From assembly GCA_032123495.1 (NCBI GenBank), contig JAQBFG010000076.1:1-23406 (forward strand): DNA of 23,406 nucleotides, given 5' to 3'. Source of the DNA: JAAERC01 sp032123495 (GTDB taxonomy: Bacteria; Zixibacteria; MSB-5A5; GN15; PGXB01). The notes under the pieces are model-generated. The model worked only from the letters and a program-made list of their open reading frames with translations, was not told the DNA's origin and made no database searches. Of the stretch, positions 7,147-15,356 are shown one piece after another. Made by a program: the position numbers and the translations under genes. Each line of letters begins with the position of its first letter. The stretch's first letter is position 1.

Positions 7147-7974
7147 ATGACAAGAACCAAAAGCTATTATCTTTTAGTCGCAACGTTGTTATTTTTATGT
7201 CTGGTGTCCTCTTTATTTTGTTCCAAGTCAGATAAAGCGGTTAATGACGAAAATGATATCGGTCCGGTCATGGGCGATAGCCTGATTGCCAATCATTATG
7301 CAACGTCTGATTTTGATGTTATCCCGGCAAATTTTAGAAGCCAGATTGCTGATAGTTTCAGAATATTTTATGGTCATACTTCGCACGGTAGCCAAATATT
7401 GACCGGATTAGATATGATTGAAGCTGAAAATTCAAATTATGTTCAGCCTACTATACATGAGATTAGCGATGATTTGGGGAGTGATGGTGATACTTCATGG
7501 GTGCCACCAACGAGAACCTGGTTAGATGGACATCCCGATTATAACATAGTGGTCTGGTCATGGTGCGGCGGTTGTTCGGGTAACAGTACTGCCGGTATAA
7601 ATGCCTATTTGGCCGCTATGAACCGGCTTGAGGCAGCCTATCCTAATGTAATTTTTATTTATATGACCGGACATCTTGACGGAACCGGTGTCGATGGCAG
7701 TCTCTATACCAGCAATAATCAGATTCGGGCTTATTGCGCAGCCAACGACAAGGTGCTGTTTGACTTTGCCGACATCGAAAGTTATGATCCGGCCGGAACC
7801 TATTATCCTGATGAAAGCGATGCCTGTGGCTGGTGTGCAACCTGGTGCTCCTCGCATGATTGTGAAACCTGCGGATCATGTGCTCATTCGCATTGTTTCA
7901 ATTGTTACCAGAAAGGTAAAGCGTTTTGGTGGCTGATGGCTCGTCTACTCGGCTGGGATGGATACGGCCCGTGA
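7147..7974 (+). CDS. Exported Cys-rich SGNH-hydrolase-like protein
   Basis: A 275-residue protein with an N-terminal signal (hydrophobic residues 8-24, then C25). The lipobox SLFC is poor because Phe sits at -1, so it may be a lipoprotein or a Sec-secreted protein. The mature part has YGHTSHGSQ (75-83, S79 and S82), WSWCGGCSGN (C140, C143), FIYMTGHLDG (H176, D178) and FDFADIESYDP. I recall this pattern from environmental proteins that look like SGNH-type esterases with an Asp/His dyad, but the enzymatic role is unproven. The C-terminus has eight cysteines (227, 230, 234, 239, 242, 245, 250, 253) with H237, H247 and H249, suggesting disulfides or a metal site. A strong GGAGGG precedes the ATG. 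It is third in the glycosyltransferase block. Confidence 0.7.
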   Translation: MTRTKSYYLLVATLLFLCLVSSLFCSKSDKAVNDENDIGPVMGDSLIANHYATSDFDVIPANFRSQIADSFRIFYGHTSHGSQILTGLDMIEAENSNYVQPTIHEISDDLGSDGDTSWVPPTRTWLDGHPDYNIVVWSWCGGCSGNSTAGINAYLAAMNRLEAAYPNVIFIYMTGHLDGTGVDGSLYTSNNQIRAYCAANDKVLFDFADIESYDPAGTYYPDESDACGWCATWCSSHDCETCGSCAHSHCFNCYQKGKAFWWLMARLLGWDGYGP

Positions 7975-8047
7975 TTTATTAAGAATGGATTATTACATTA
8001 TCTATGGTGTATCTATTTCTTGCCAAAGATAAAATGATTTTGTATCT

Positions 8048-10150
8048 ATGAACTCTATGAAGACGATAAAAAAAATAGTCAACAATCTTTTTACTGACAG
8101 AGTTTTTTATATTTTTGCAATTGTGGCTCTTGTACCGGGAATAATTTTGCGGTTTTATGACCTTGGTATTGATCCGCCGCAGTTTTTCAGCGGGATAAGC
8201 CGGGCGCTATTGACCGATCCATATAATCTGACCAGCTTTGCCCGTAATAAAGTTCTGTTTGATCAATGGGATATTTTTGATTATCAGCGCTGGATCGCTT
8301 TTAAATACTCGTTATCATCAGCTTCAGGATATCTGTTTTTTAGTCTGTTTGGAGTTTCGCGGGTGGTTGCGAATTTATCCGCTATATTTCTAAATCTGGG
8401 CGGTTTAGCGTTATTTCTCTTTGGATTGAAACGCAATTCAATCCGTTCGGCGGTTGTTGCCGCTTTAGTGTTGATTCCATGTATGGTTCTCGCTGTTTAT
8501 GGACGATTCCCATTTCTTGAAAATGGGCTGATATTTTTATGCGGACTGCTGTATTATGTTTTTACCCGTTATTATCCCACCAATTGGGTTCTCTATTTTT
8601 CTGGTGCGATGATAGCATTAATCATGCTATCGGGAAAGATGTTTGGGATAGTAATGATTGTTCCCTTGTTATTAATTATACGGGTCGAAAATAAAAAAGA
8701 ATTCTGGAAGCAATCTATTATTCTGATCTCCTCATCGGTTATATCGTTATTTCTTCTCGCCATGTTGTACTATGGTGAAAATATCGGTACCGTTTATAGG
8801 TATCTGCAGGAACAGACAGTTGGGATGTATGGAGCGCCGGAAGCATTAACTTCGCCGCTTCGTTTGATCGAAAATCTGTTTACCTTTGGCTCGGCAACAA
8901 AGCTATACTTTTTCTCACCATTTGTGACACTATTGCTTTTTGTATCATGTTTGTCGCTGATTTTAAGATCAGGGCGATTCGACAAATGGCTTAAAGAAAA
9001 TCGGCATCTTTTATTCTTTATTGGCTGGTTGGCTGCAGGTTATCTGTTTCTAATGTTTCCCAATTATCGGCCGTTGAGGTATCAGATATTCCTGATATTA
9101 CCAATTGCCGGTATTATCGCGATTTCGTTATCATCAAAATTGGAAAATATCAAAAAAGTCAAACTGAGTCGTCCCAGATTAGTATTACTTTTTTATATTG
9201 GGTTCTTTTTTATATTTCAATTTGTGATTATCGGTATGATTGGTTTGCAATCATCGGCACTTACATCAAAAGAAATTCTTATATCCATTATTATTGCGGT
9301 TGGTTTTACAATTGTCTGTTTTATGTTCAGAGATAAAGTTCTCAAGATAATTCATCATAAGAGTATTTTGCTGACGGTATTTCTTTTGGCCTCAGTTTGT
9401 TATCAGTATTATTGGAGCTATAACTGGTTTAAGGATGGGACTTATACATTCCAGACCGCCGGTAAGGAGCTGCAACAAAATCTTGGCGAAAATGCAGTGG
9501 TGGCAGGGCCTTATTCTCAGAGTCTGACCGCAGACAATAATCTTAAATCATTTATTTATATGTTCGGAATGTCATCAAAGGACCAGACTCTTTTCAATAA
9601 AATTCCATTTACGCATCTTGCCATGGATGCCAGCAACCTAAATGTTGCCATTGCCGTTTATCCGGAATTGAAAATTTCATCGGAAGTAGCCAAATATTGG
9701 GTCAGGGATGTCGAAGTATCAATTCTTAGAATAGACAGGGAAGAGATGGGGCTTAGACCAGTTTCATATATTTTAAGCGATTATGAAAAAGCGATAGATT
9801 TTTTAACCCGCTCTGAGCTTGACAGCACCTATTATTATCTTGCCAGATTTATTAAGAAATATCCGGATAACCGTTCGGCGTTGACGCTGATGCCGGAAGT
9901 AATGATAATGAGAGGTTTGACCGATAAGGGATTCGCACAAATTCAAAAAGTGATGCAACTGTTTCCGGATGATTTCTCAATTTTTCTGAAATGCGGATTT
10001 CTTTATTACCGGGCATATATGATAACCGGGTTGGAACCGTACAGAATTGAATCGGATAAAGCGTTTGACAAAGCGATCAAACTTAATCCGTACATTGAGG
10101 AACAAATTCCATATATAAAAGCTCAGGTCCCGGGAATATCGGGACAATAA
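8048..10150 (+). CDS. GT-C-like membrane glycosyltransferase with C-terminal TPR region (paralog 2)
   Basis: A 700-residue homolog of the protein at 4427-6526, collinear along the whole length. Shared landmarks are DPP(Y/Q)FF after the first TM segment (D42 here, equal to D36 there), TDPYN..SFARNKVLF, WDIFDYQRW, VSRVVANLSAIFL, FPFLENGLIF, LSGKMFG, the loop AGPYSQSLTADNNLKSFIY, and TPR-like units near the end (IDFLTRSELDSTYYYL, QKVMQLFPDDFSIFLK). About a dozen TM segments occupy residues 18-460. Fold and role are inferred as for paralog 1: a lipid-linked-sugar transferase acting outside the membrane. Starts are possible at the ATG at 8048 or at 8057; neither has a clear ribosome site. A 73-base gap separates it from the SGNH-like gene. 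It is convergent with the GYD gene after 45 bases, and I see no terminator there. Confidence 0.75.
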   Translation: MNSMKTIKKIVNNLFTDRVFYIFAIVALVPGIILRFYDLGIDPPQFFSGISRALLTDPYNLTSFARNKVLFDQWDIFDYQRWIAFKYSLSSASGYLFFSLFGVSRVVANLSAIFLNLGGLALFLFGLKRNSIRSAVVAALVLIPCMVLAVYGRFPFLENGLIFLCGLLYYVFTRYYPTNWVLYFSGAMIALIMLSGKMFGIVMIVPLLLIIRVENKKEFWKQSIILISSSVISLFLLAMLYYGENIGTVYRYLQEQTVGMYGAPEALTSPLRLIENLFTFGSATKLYFFSPFVTLLLFVSCLSLILRSGRFDKWLKENRHLLFFIGWLAAGYLFLMFPNYRPLRYQIFLILPIAGIIAISLSSKLENIKKVKLSRPRLVLLFYIGFFFIFQFVIIGMIGLQSSALTSKEILISIIIAVGFTIVCFMFRDKVLKIIHHKSILLTVFLLASVCYQYYWSYNWFKDGTYTFQTAGKELQQNLGENAVVAGPYSQSLTADNNLKSFIYMFGMSSKDQTLFNKIPFTHLAMDASNLNVAIAVYPELKISSEVAKYWVRDVEVSILRIDREEMGLRPVSYILSDYEKAIDFLTRSELDSTYYYLARFIKKYPDNRSALTLMPEVMIMRGLTDKGFAQIQKVMQLFPDDFSIFLKCGFLYYRAYMITGLEPYRIESDKAFDKAIKLNPYIEEQIPYIKAQVPGISGQ

Positions 10151-10195
10151 ATTCCCAAGTTTTATGATCTTATGAAATCTGTCGAGAATAGCGAA

Positions 10196-10480
10196 TTATG
10201 TCAGTAGCTGGGAAAAATCGTCGTATGAAATAATCGGCCAGGTCTCAGTTTCCAATATCCCCATTTTATTAATCCCGCTTGCAATTTTAAATGCAACTGA
10301 CTGATCAACGGCATCAAATACGGCGAGGAAATCATATCTTCCCAATGTGGCATAAAGATTATTTACCTTAACTTTGTTCTCGGTAAATACTTCAAGTGAG
10401 TCATTAATTTTGCCGGGCAATTTTGAATGCAGTTTTTTGGCACTGGGGTTGATAGTCATGGCCATGATAAATAAAGCCAT
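10196..10480 (-). CDS. GYD-domain protein
   Basis: A 94-residue cytosolic protein of the GYD family, small ferredoxin-like alpha-beta folds of unknown function. The family motif is visible as LGRYDFLAVFDAVD, followed by VAFKIASGINKMGILETETW. The start at 10480 is set by a strong AAGGAGG (10487-10493) six bases upstream; the same frame stays open further upstream to 10552, but that part is a low-complexity hydrophobic stretch without a ribosome site and was excluded. It lies 81 bases after the DUF4340 gene and may share its transcript or have its own promoter. Confidence 0.85.
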   Translation of the reverse strand: MALFIMAMTINPSAKKLHSKLPGKINDSLEVFTENKVKVNNLYATLGRYDFLAVFDAVDQSVAFKIASGINKMGILETETWPIISYDDFSQLLT

Positions 10481-10561
10481 AAAAAACCTCCTTATTAAAC
10501 TGTAATACAATCTAATAAATAAATACAAATATACAAGAATTAAGATTCGCAAAGTTGATTC

Positions 10562-11494
10562 TTATTCAGGCATAAATCCGGCAAAATCTTTGTTGATGTC
10601 ATTAAATACTGGCATCGAGACCACCAATGTGTCCATCTGATCGGCTCTTCGACAATAGTAACGGCCCAGGTCTTTATCAATAATTTCGGAAAATTCAATT
10701 TGTACATTACCATCAGGCAACGAGATATCAATGATCAAAGCCGGCTTTTCAAAATTAATATTACCTTTATCAGAGATATTGGCAAAATCATTGCCGCGCA
10801 AATAGCAGAGTTGTCTGAGAAAATTTAATACTTTGGTTGAATCAGCGGCAATTTTATCAGTGTATGGCTTTTTGGATACAAACCAACCGTCCTCGGAAAG
10901 ATTCAATTTTGTACTCTTATCCGGTTGTTTCAGTTCAATCGATTTAATTAATTCAGGATTCATGGCAAAAATGGTTTTGTCCAACCAAAGATTCCTGTCC
11001 CGATTAAAAGTGTAATTCAGGACTTTATTGGAAATGTAAACTTCATCAGATCCGGGAATTCTAATATAAGTATGAGCATTATCACTGGTCAGTTTTCCAA
11101 TAATTACCGAATTGAGAAGAGTGTTGTCATTATAAAACCCAGCCAATATACCGTTAGTTGAATCAAGCTGAAATATTGCCTGCTGTTCCCGGTTTTCTGA
11201 GACGACATTGCCGACTGTTATCGATGTCGCCGCCCCGATGACATTGTTTATTATCATCATATCAGCGCGCTTTGGTGCAGGACTGTTTTCCAAAAGCCAG
11301 ACCGGGTCATCCTTATATAATTTAATGGTGTCGCCAGGAATAACGATGACGATACGGTTAATATCGGCGGCATCTAATTCGAGAAAATTGTTAATTGTTG
11401 TTCCGGCTATTCGTTTCTCTTCATAACTGCTTTGGAAAAACCAGATAATAACAGCTGCGACCAGAATAATGGCCGGAATCATTAATCTTTTCAT
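10562..11494 (-). CDS. DUF4340 domain protein
   Basis: A 310-residue protein with an N-terminal membrane anchor (about residues 4-20) and a large periplasmic part of repeated beta-rich units, as in the DUF4340 family: KLYKDDPVWLLENS followed by PKRADMMIINNVIGA, later RDRNLWLDKTIFAM and SEDGWFVSKKPYTDK with the following helix. These W-containing repeats are the family signature. Proteins of this family normally lie directly after GldG-like proteins, as here. The start ATG overlaps the stop of the GldG-like gene (ATGA), so translation is coupled. It probably forms the extracytoplasmic part of the ABC complex; its molecular function is unknown. Confidence 0.86.
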   Translation of the reverse strand: MKRLMIPAIILVAAVIIWFFQSSYEEKRIAGTTINNFLELDAADINRIVIVIPGDTIKLYKDDPVWLLENSPAPKRADMMIINNVIGAATSITVGNVVSENREQQAIFQLDSTNGILAGFYNDNTLLNSVIIGKLTSDNAHTYIRIPGSDEVYISNKVLNYTFNRDRNLWLDKTIFAMNPELIKSIELKQPDKSTKLNLSEDGWFVSKKPYTDKIAADSTKVLNFLRQLCYLRGNDFANISDKGNINFEKPALIIDISLPDGNVQIEFSEIIDKDLGRYYCRRADQMDTLVVSMPVFNDINKDFAGFMPE

Positions 11495-13086
11495 GATACA
11501 TTTCTCTTCTTTAATGATCTTTTGTATTGCCAGCGACCTAACCCAAAAAGAATCACCAGAAGCGGCATGGCAAAGATATTTAAGTATTTGACAAATTGTT
11601 TGGTGCCATCAGTTTGAGCATCAAGAGCCCGGGCCGAAACAGATCTGGAGCGGATTGATATCATGCCCTTATCCTGAGTCAGCCAGTCACAGATATTCAT
11701 TAGCAAAACAAATCCGCTATTGCTGCGCCTGAAATCATCGGTAATAAATGATCCATTGCCAATTACGATTATCCGGGCATCTGATGTTTCGTTGGCTCTG
11801 ACCGGGAATGGTGTGGTTCCCATTGTGTCGGGACCTTCATATACAGGAGTCGTTTCATTGTTGGCGTAATAACTTCTAAAACTTCCCGACAGGACCGCAC
11901 CGAGGGGGAGACTGGTTTCGGTAAAGTCCGATTGCTGATATTGTTTTTCAGGGGAGATATCAATCGGAAGTGCCCGCGAGCCGGTCATATCAGATGATGA
12001 AAAAAGTATTTCGCGCGTCTGATTTTCCCGTAATGGAAGCGACAGATCAAGCGGACTGACAAAAAGCATATCGAGCGAATTGAGATCTTTTACAATTGGG
12101 ATACTATCGTTAAAATTCGATATTTTTATAAAATACGGATACTGCGAAATTGACTGAACCCGGAACCCACCCATATCACGGGTGACCGGGATAACATTAC
12201 ATTGGGCGTCAACAATCAGGCTGTCTTTCACACCAATACCGTAAGATCGCAGCATTGCGTTAAGGCCATTATCAATCGGAGCGACCATCGCCTGTGAAAT
12301 GTTGACATCAAATGGGTTATAGAGAAATGATACTTTGCCGCCACGCATAATAAACTGATCGATCAGATACAGCTCCCAGGCGTTCAATTTTTCTTTAGGT
12401 TGAACAACAAAAAGGGCGTCAAGCTGCTCCGGGAGATTGCGAACATTATCGAGGTTAATAAATTGCACTCGATATTCTTCCTGCAATAATTGATAAGCGG
12501 CAGTCAACCCTTGCTGCATATCTGGTTCCATATTACCCATCGTGAAACCGAGAAACGGAATATCGGTTGTGGTCAACTTTTTAATAGCCAGCGTTATCTC
12601 ATATTCGAGGTTTTGGGTTGTTTCAATAAACGGCAGGACATGCTGTTTATCGCCATAAAGTAAAACCAATCCCTTATACGCCTTAATAAATTCAGTTTTA
12701 TCGTTGCGGAAAACATTAAACTGTACTGCCGGGATGCGGTAACTCATCGCCTCTTCTTCTTTTTCGGTTTTGGCCGGATCGATAAACTCATACTGCAGGT
12801 TACCGTTCGAATATGCTTTGTAATCATCAAGCATATCTTTGATATATCGGGCATGGCTGTTATGAGGAGCGGGGAGATCTTCGGTTATATAGGCCCTGAT
12901 GGTCAGCCTATCATCAAGTTCGGAGACAAGTCGTTTTGATGAATCCGATAACGAATAGATATTTTCATCGGTCAGATCAAAACGGGAGAAAAAGTTCAGC
13001 GAAATTAAATTGATAATGATCAAAATTGCCGCGACAATTACTATCAGCATCAAAGCTGTTGATTTTGTTTTTATTTCCTTAGCCAT
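11491..13086 (-). CDS. GldG-like ABC-transport auxiliary protein
   Basis: A 531-residue member of the GldG/ABC_transp_aux family. It has one N-terminal TM segment (about 12-33), the typical motif FDLTDENIYSLSDSSKRLVSEL directly after it (here SRFDLTDENIYSLSDSS), a periplasmic region with mixed alpha-beta units (FVVQPKEKLNAWELYLIDQF, GGKVSFLYNPFDV, RIIVIGNGSF) and a C-terminal TM segment (about 505-522) before a basic tail. I chose the ATG at 13086, which overlaps the permease stop by one base (TAATG) and has AGGAA nine bases upstream; an ATG at 13095 would add three residues. In Bacteroidetes GldG works with GldA and GldF in gliding; relatives in non-gliding bacteria have unknown cargo. The role here is inferred. 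Confidence 0.87.
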   Translation of the reverse strand: MAKEIKTKSTALMLIVIVAAILIIINLISLNFFSRFDLTDENIYSLSDSSKRLVSELDDRLTIRAYITEDLPAPHNSHARYIKDMLDDYKAYSNGNLQYEFIDPAKTEKEEEAMSYRIPAVQFNVFRNDKTEFIKAYKGLVLLYGDKQHVLPFIETTQNLEYEITLAIKKLTTTDIPFLGFTMGNMEPDMQQGLTAAYQLLQEEYRVQFINLDNVRNLPEQLDALFVVQPKEKLNAWELYLIDQFIMRGGKVSFLYNPFDVNISQAMVAPIDNGLNAMLRSYGIGVKDSLIVDAQCNVIPVTRDMGGFRVQSISQYPYFIKISNFNDSIPIVKDLNSLDMLFVSPLDLSLPLRENQTREILFSSSDMTGSRALPIDISPEKQYQQSDFTETSLPLGAVLSGSFRSYYANNETTPVYEGPDTMGTTPFPVRANETSDARIIVIGNGSFITDDFRRSNSGFVLLMNICDWLTQDKGMISIRSRSVSARALDAQTDGTKQFVKYLNIFAMPLLVILFGLGRWQYKRSLKKRNVS

Positions 13087-13796
13087 TATTTCCATTTCCT
13101 GCTTTCAAGAACCTGCACCGTCAGGAACAGGAACATAAATATCATCGAAAAATAATAAATGAGGTTCCGAGAATCGATAACACCCCGAGATATATTGTTA
13201 TAATGATAATCAATCGAAAGAAATTCCAGAATGTTGGCCAGAAAACCGGGCATCAAAAACACCAGCTTATCAAGCATGAAAAATATAAATATTATTACAA
13301 AAGCCATGATAAAGGCAACTATCTGGTTTTCGGTCAGGCTTGAGGTAAAGATTCCGATTGACAGATAAACCCCAACCACCAGCGCCAGTCCGATATATCC
13401 TCCCATTGAGGCACCAAAATCAGGGTTGCCCATCGATGAAATACTGATATAATGAATACCGGTCAGAACCAGCGTTACCAAAATCAAAGCATAAGCGGCA
13501 AGAAATTTTCCCATTACTAATTTCCAGTCTTTGACCGGCAGGGTCATCAGGATTTCAAGCGTTCCGCCTCTTTTTTCCTCGGAGAAAAGCCGCATTGAAA
13601 CCGCCGGGATAAAGAACAACAAAATAAATTTGGTGATACTGAACAATGCTCTCAAATCGGCCGTATTGTTGAGAAACATCGTCGATGAGAACTGCCATCC
13701 GGCAATAATCAAAAACAAAGTTATAACAACATACGCTACCGGTGAGTCAAAATATGATCTGAATTCCTTTTTGGCCAGGACAAGAATTTGGTTCAT
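13086..13796 (-). CDS. ABC-2 type permease, GldF-like
   Basis: A 236-residue integral membrane protein with six TM segments, typical for GldF/ABC-2 permeases. Visible features are the N-terminal amphipathic LAKKEFRSYFDSPVAYVV, the FFIPAVSMRLFSEEKRGGTLEILMTLPV coupling-helix region (MRLFSEEKRGGTLEIL) and a conserved DYHYNNISRGVID before the last TM segment. It would form the membrane channel paired with the ATPase encoded just upstream. The start ATG overlaps the ATPase stop (ATGA) and its stop overlaps the start of the GldG-like gene, so all are translationally coupled. Cargo is not evident. Confidence 0.9.
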   Translation of the reverse strand: MNQILVLAKKEFRSYFDSPVAYVVITLFLIIAGWQFSSTMFLNNTADLRALFSITKFILLFFIPAVSMRLFSEEKRGGTLEILMTLPVKDWKLVMGKFLAAYALILVTLVLTGIHYISISSMGNPDFGASMGGYIGLALVVGVYLSIGIFTSSLTENQIVAFIMAFVIIFIFFMLDKLVFLMPGFLANILEFLSIDYHYNNISRGVIDSRNLIYYFSMIFMFLFLTVQVLESRKWK

Positions 13797-14737
13797 TGTA
13801 GCTGCTCCTTCCCGGTCAACTGGCGGAAGATATCTTCTAGTGAAGTTTCTTCGCGTTTCATCTCAAGGAGAACTGTTTGATTTTCAATGCAAAGTCGGAA
13901 TATATCTTCACGGGGATCAATGCCTTTGACTGTTTCAAAATCTATCTCTTTAAGATTTTCGGTAATTGTTCGCGTTTGAACTATTCTTTCAATTCCGGCG
14001 ATTTGCGTAGATTTTTCAATAAATGGGTCAAGGTTGTTTTTGGCCTGAATTATTATCCGGCCTTTACCTTCAAACGAAGACTGAAGCTCGGCTGGAGTTC
14101 CATCGGCAACAATTTTGCCCTCGTTGATAATCAGGACGCGGCCGCAGGTTGCTTCAACTTCTGGCAGAATATGCGAGCAGAGAATAATTGTTTTTTCCTT
14201 GCCAAGCTCGGTAATCAAATTTCTGATCTCGATAATCTGATTCGGATCAAGTCCGACAGTCGGTTCATCAAGAATCAGGATTTCAGGGTCATGGACCAGC
14301 GCCTGGGCCAGACCAAGCCGCTGACGATACCCTTTTGACAATTCGGCGACATTTTTTCGAATCACCCCGCCAAGGCCGCAAATATCAATCACTTCCTTAA
14401 CACGATGGCCATTTGAAACGGCCGATCCCTGACGCATGCTCTGGACAAATTTGATATGGTCAACAACATTCATATCATAATAAAGCGGAGCGCTTTCAGG
14501 CAGATAGCCGATTTTTTTACGGACCTCAAGCGATTCGGTCATTACATCATTGTCATCAACCTGCACTGTCCCGGAAGTAGGGGCGAGGTAGCAGGTTATA
14601 ATCCTGACTGTGGTCGATTTACCGGCCCCATTGGGACCAAGAAATCCGACAACCGTACCTTTTGCAATGTCAAATGAGATATTGTCGACCGCCAGAGATG
14701 TTCCGTAATACTTGGTAAGATTCTGGACAGAAATCAT
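13793..14737 (-). CDS. ABC transporter ATP-binding protein, GldA-like
   Basis: A 314-residue ATPase. Walker A is GPNGAGKST (34-42), the signature is LSKGYRQR (133-140), Walker B is ILILDEP (153-159) with E158, and the switch His is H189 in CSHILPE. The C-terminal 100 residues form the extra domain common in GldA/CcmA-type ABC-2 ATPases. It energises the permease encoded next. AAGGA a few bases before the ATG sets the start. It is the first gene of the minus-strand operon, with a promoter and a palindromic operator-like site directly upstream (14774-14816). Confidence 0.92.
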   Translation of the reverse strand: MISVQNLTKYYGTSLAVDNISFDIAKGTVVGFLGPNGAGKSTTVRIITCYLAPTSGTVQVDDNDVMTESLEVRKKIGYLPESAPLYYDMNVVDHIKFVQSMRQGSAVSNGHRVKEVIDICGLGGVIRKNVAELSKGYRQRLGLAQALVHDPEILILDEPTVGLDPNQIIEIRNLITELGKEKTIILCSHILPEVEATCGRVLIINEGKIVADGTPAELQSSFEGKGRIIIQAKNNLDPFIEKSTQIAGIERIVQTRTITENLKEIDFETVKGIDPREDIFRLCIENQTVLLEMKREETSLEDIFRQLTGKEQLQ

Positions 14738-14773
14738 AGTTTCCTTATCAATTTCCTGCTATATTTTTTCCAG

Positions 14774-14791
14774 TTTTGTTAGCTAACAAAA
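14774..14791. promoter_or_regulatory. 18-bp perfect palindrome, probable operator of the ABC operon
   Basis: TTTTGTTAG followed by CTAACAAAA is a perfect 9+9 dyad. On the minus strand it overlaps the putative -10 box (14794-14789) and the expected transcription start, the classic position for a repressor. A MarR- or TetR-like dimer would fit the site size, but no regulator gene lies next to it, so the protein is unknown. Confidence 0.55.
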
Positions 14792-14816
14792 ATACACAAA
14801 ATCTGAAATTTGTCAA
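14789..14816 (-). promoter_or_regulatory. Sigma70-type promoter of the GldA/GldF/GldG-like operon
   Basis: On the minus strand, a consensus TTGACA (14816-14811), a 16-base spacer and TATTTT (14794-14789). The expected start near 14782 falls in the palindrome and leaves a leader of about 45 bases before the ATG at 14737. Confidence 0.5.
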
Positions 14817-14962
14817 GCCGGTTATAAATTTTTAGTTTTTTACATTAATTAGAAGTCGTGGTTCCAAATAATTTTTATATTGTTTTGGGCGATGTATTCC
14901 GATAAATTTGTATAAAAGATTAAGGCAGGGGCTGATAAAAAATATTGAGGGGAGAGCTTGCA

Positions 14963-15319
14963 ATGGACGAGCGTAGAAAACATAAAAGACGGCATTCGAT
15001 ATTTTATATCAAAGTATATGACGAGGAAACCGGTAAAATTGTCGGACGGTTGGTTGATATTACCACCGGCGGGATGATGCTGGTCAGCGAAAAGCCGGTT
15101 CCGGTGGGAACGGTTGCTAAGCTTAAAATGCCATTGCCAGAGAAGATTCATGATGTTGGCGAAATCTCATTTGATGCCAAATCGGTCTGGAACGGCCCCG
15201 ATATTAATACCGATTTCTTTGATACCGGATTTCAATTTATTGAGCCGCCATACGAGACAATTGATCTAATTTGCAATTCTTTTGAAAACCATATTTTTGC
15301 TGATACCGATCCGGAATAA
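14963..15319 (+). CDS. PilZ domain protein
   Basis: A single-domain PilZ protein of 118 residues, the usual size. The c-di-GMP signature is intact: R5xxxR9 in the basic N-terminus (DERRKHKRRH) and D32-x-T34-x-x-G37 in VDITTGGM, the D/NxSxxG motif. It should therefore bind c-di-GMP and act as a cytosolic effector; its target is not shown by the sequence. I chose the ATG at 14963, with GGGGAG about eight bases upstream; a TTG at 14945 in the same frame starts inside that ribosome site and was rejected. It is divergent from the ABC operon (225 bases between starts) and convergent with the acetyltransferase gene. Confidence 0.9.
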   Translation: MDERRKHKRRHSIFYIKVYDEETGKIVGRLVDITTGGMMLVSEKPVPVGTVAKLKMPLPEKIHDVGEISFDAKSVWNGPDINTDFFDTGFQFIEPPYETIDLICNSFENHIFADTDPE

Positions 15320-15356
15320 TTAGAGTAATTGAGTTTTTTAATTTCGGCGATAAAGA

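Noticed and set aside
10481..10552. N-terminal extension of the GYD protein (start at 10552)
   Set aside because: It is a low-complexity hydrophobic stretch that crosses the strong AAGGAGG at 10487-10493; the ATG at 10480 gives a normal GYD protein.
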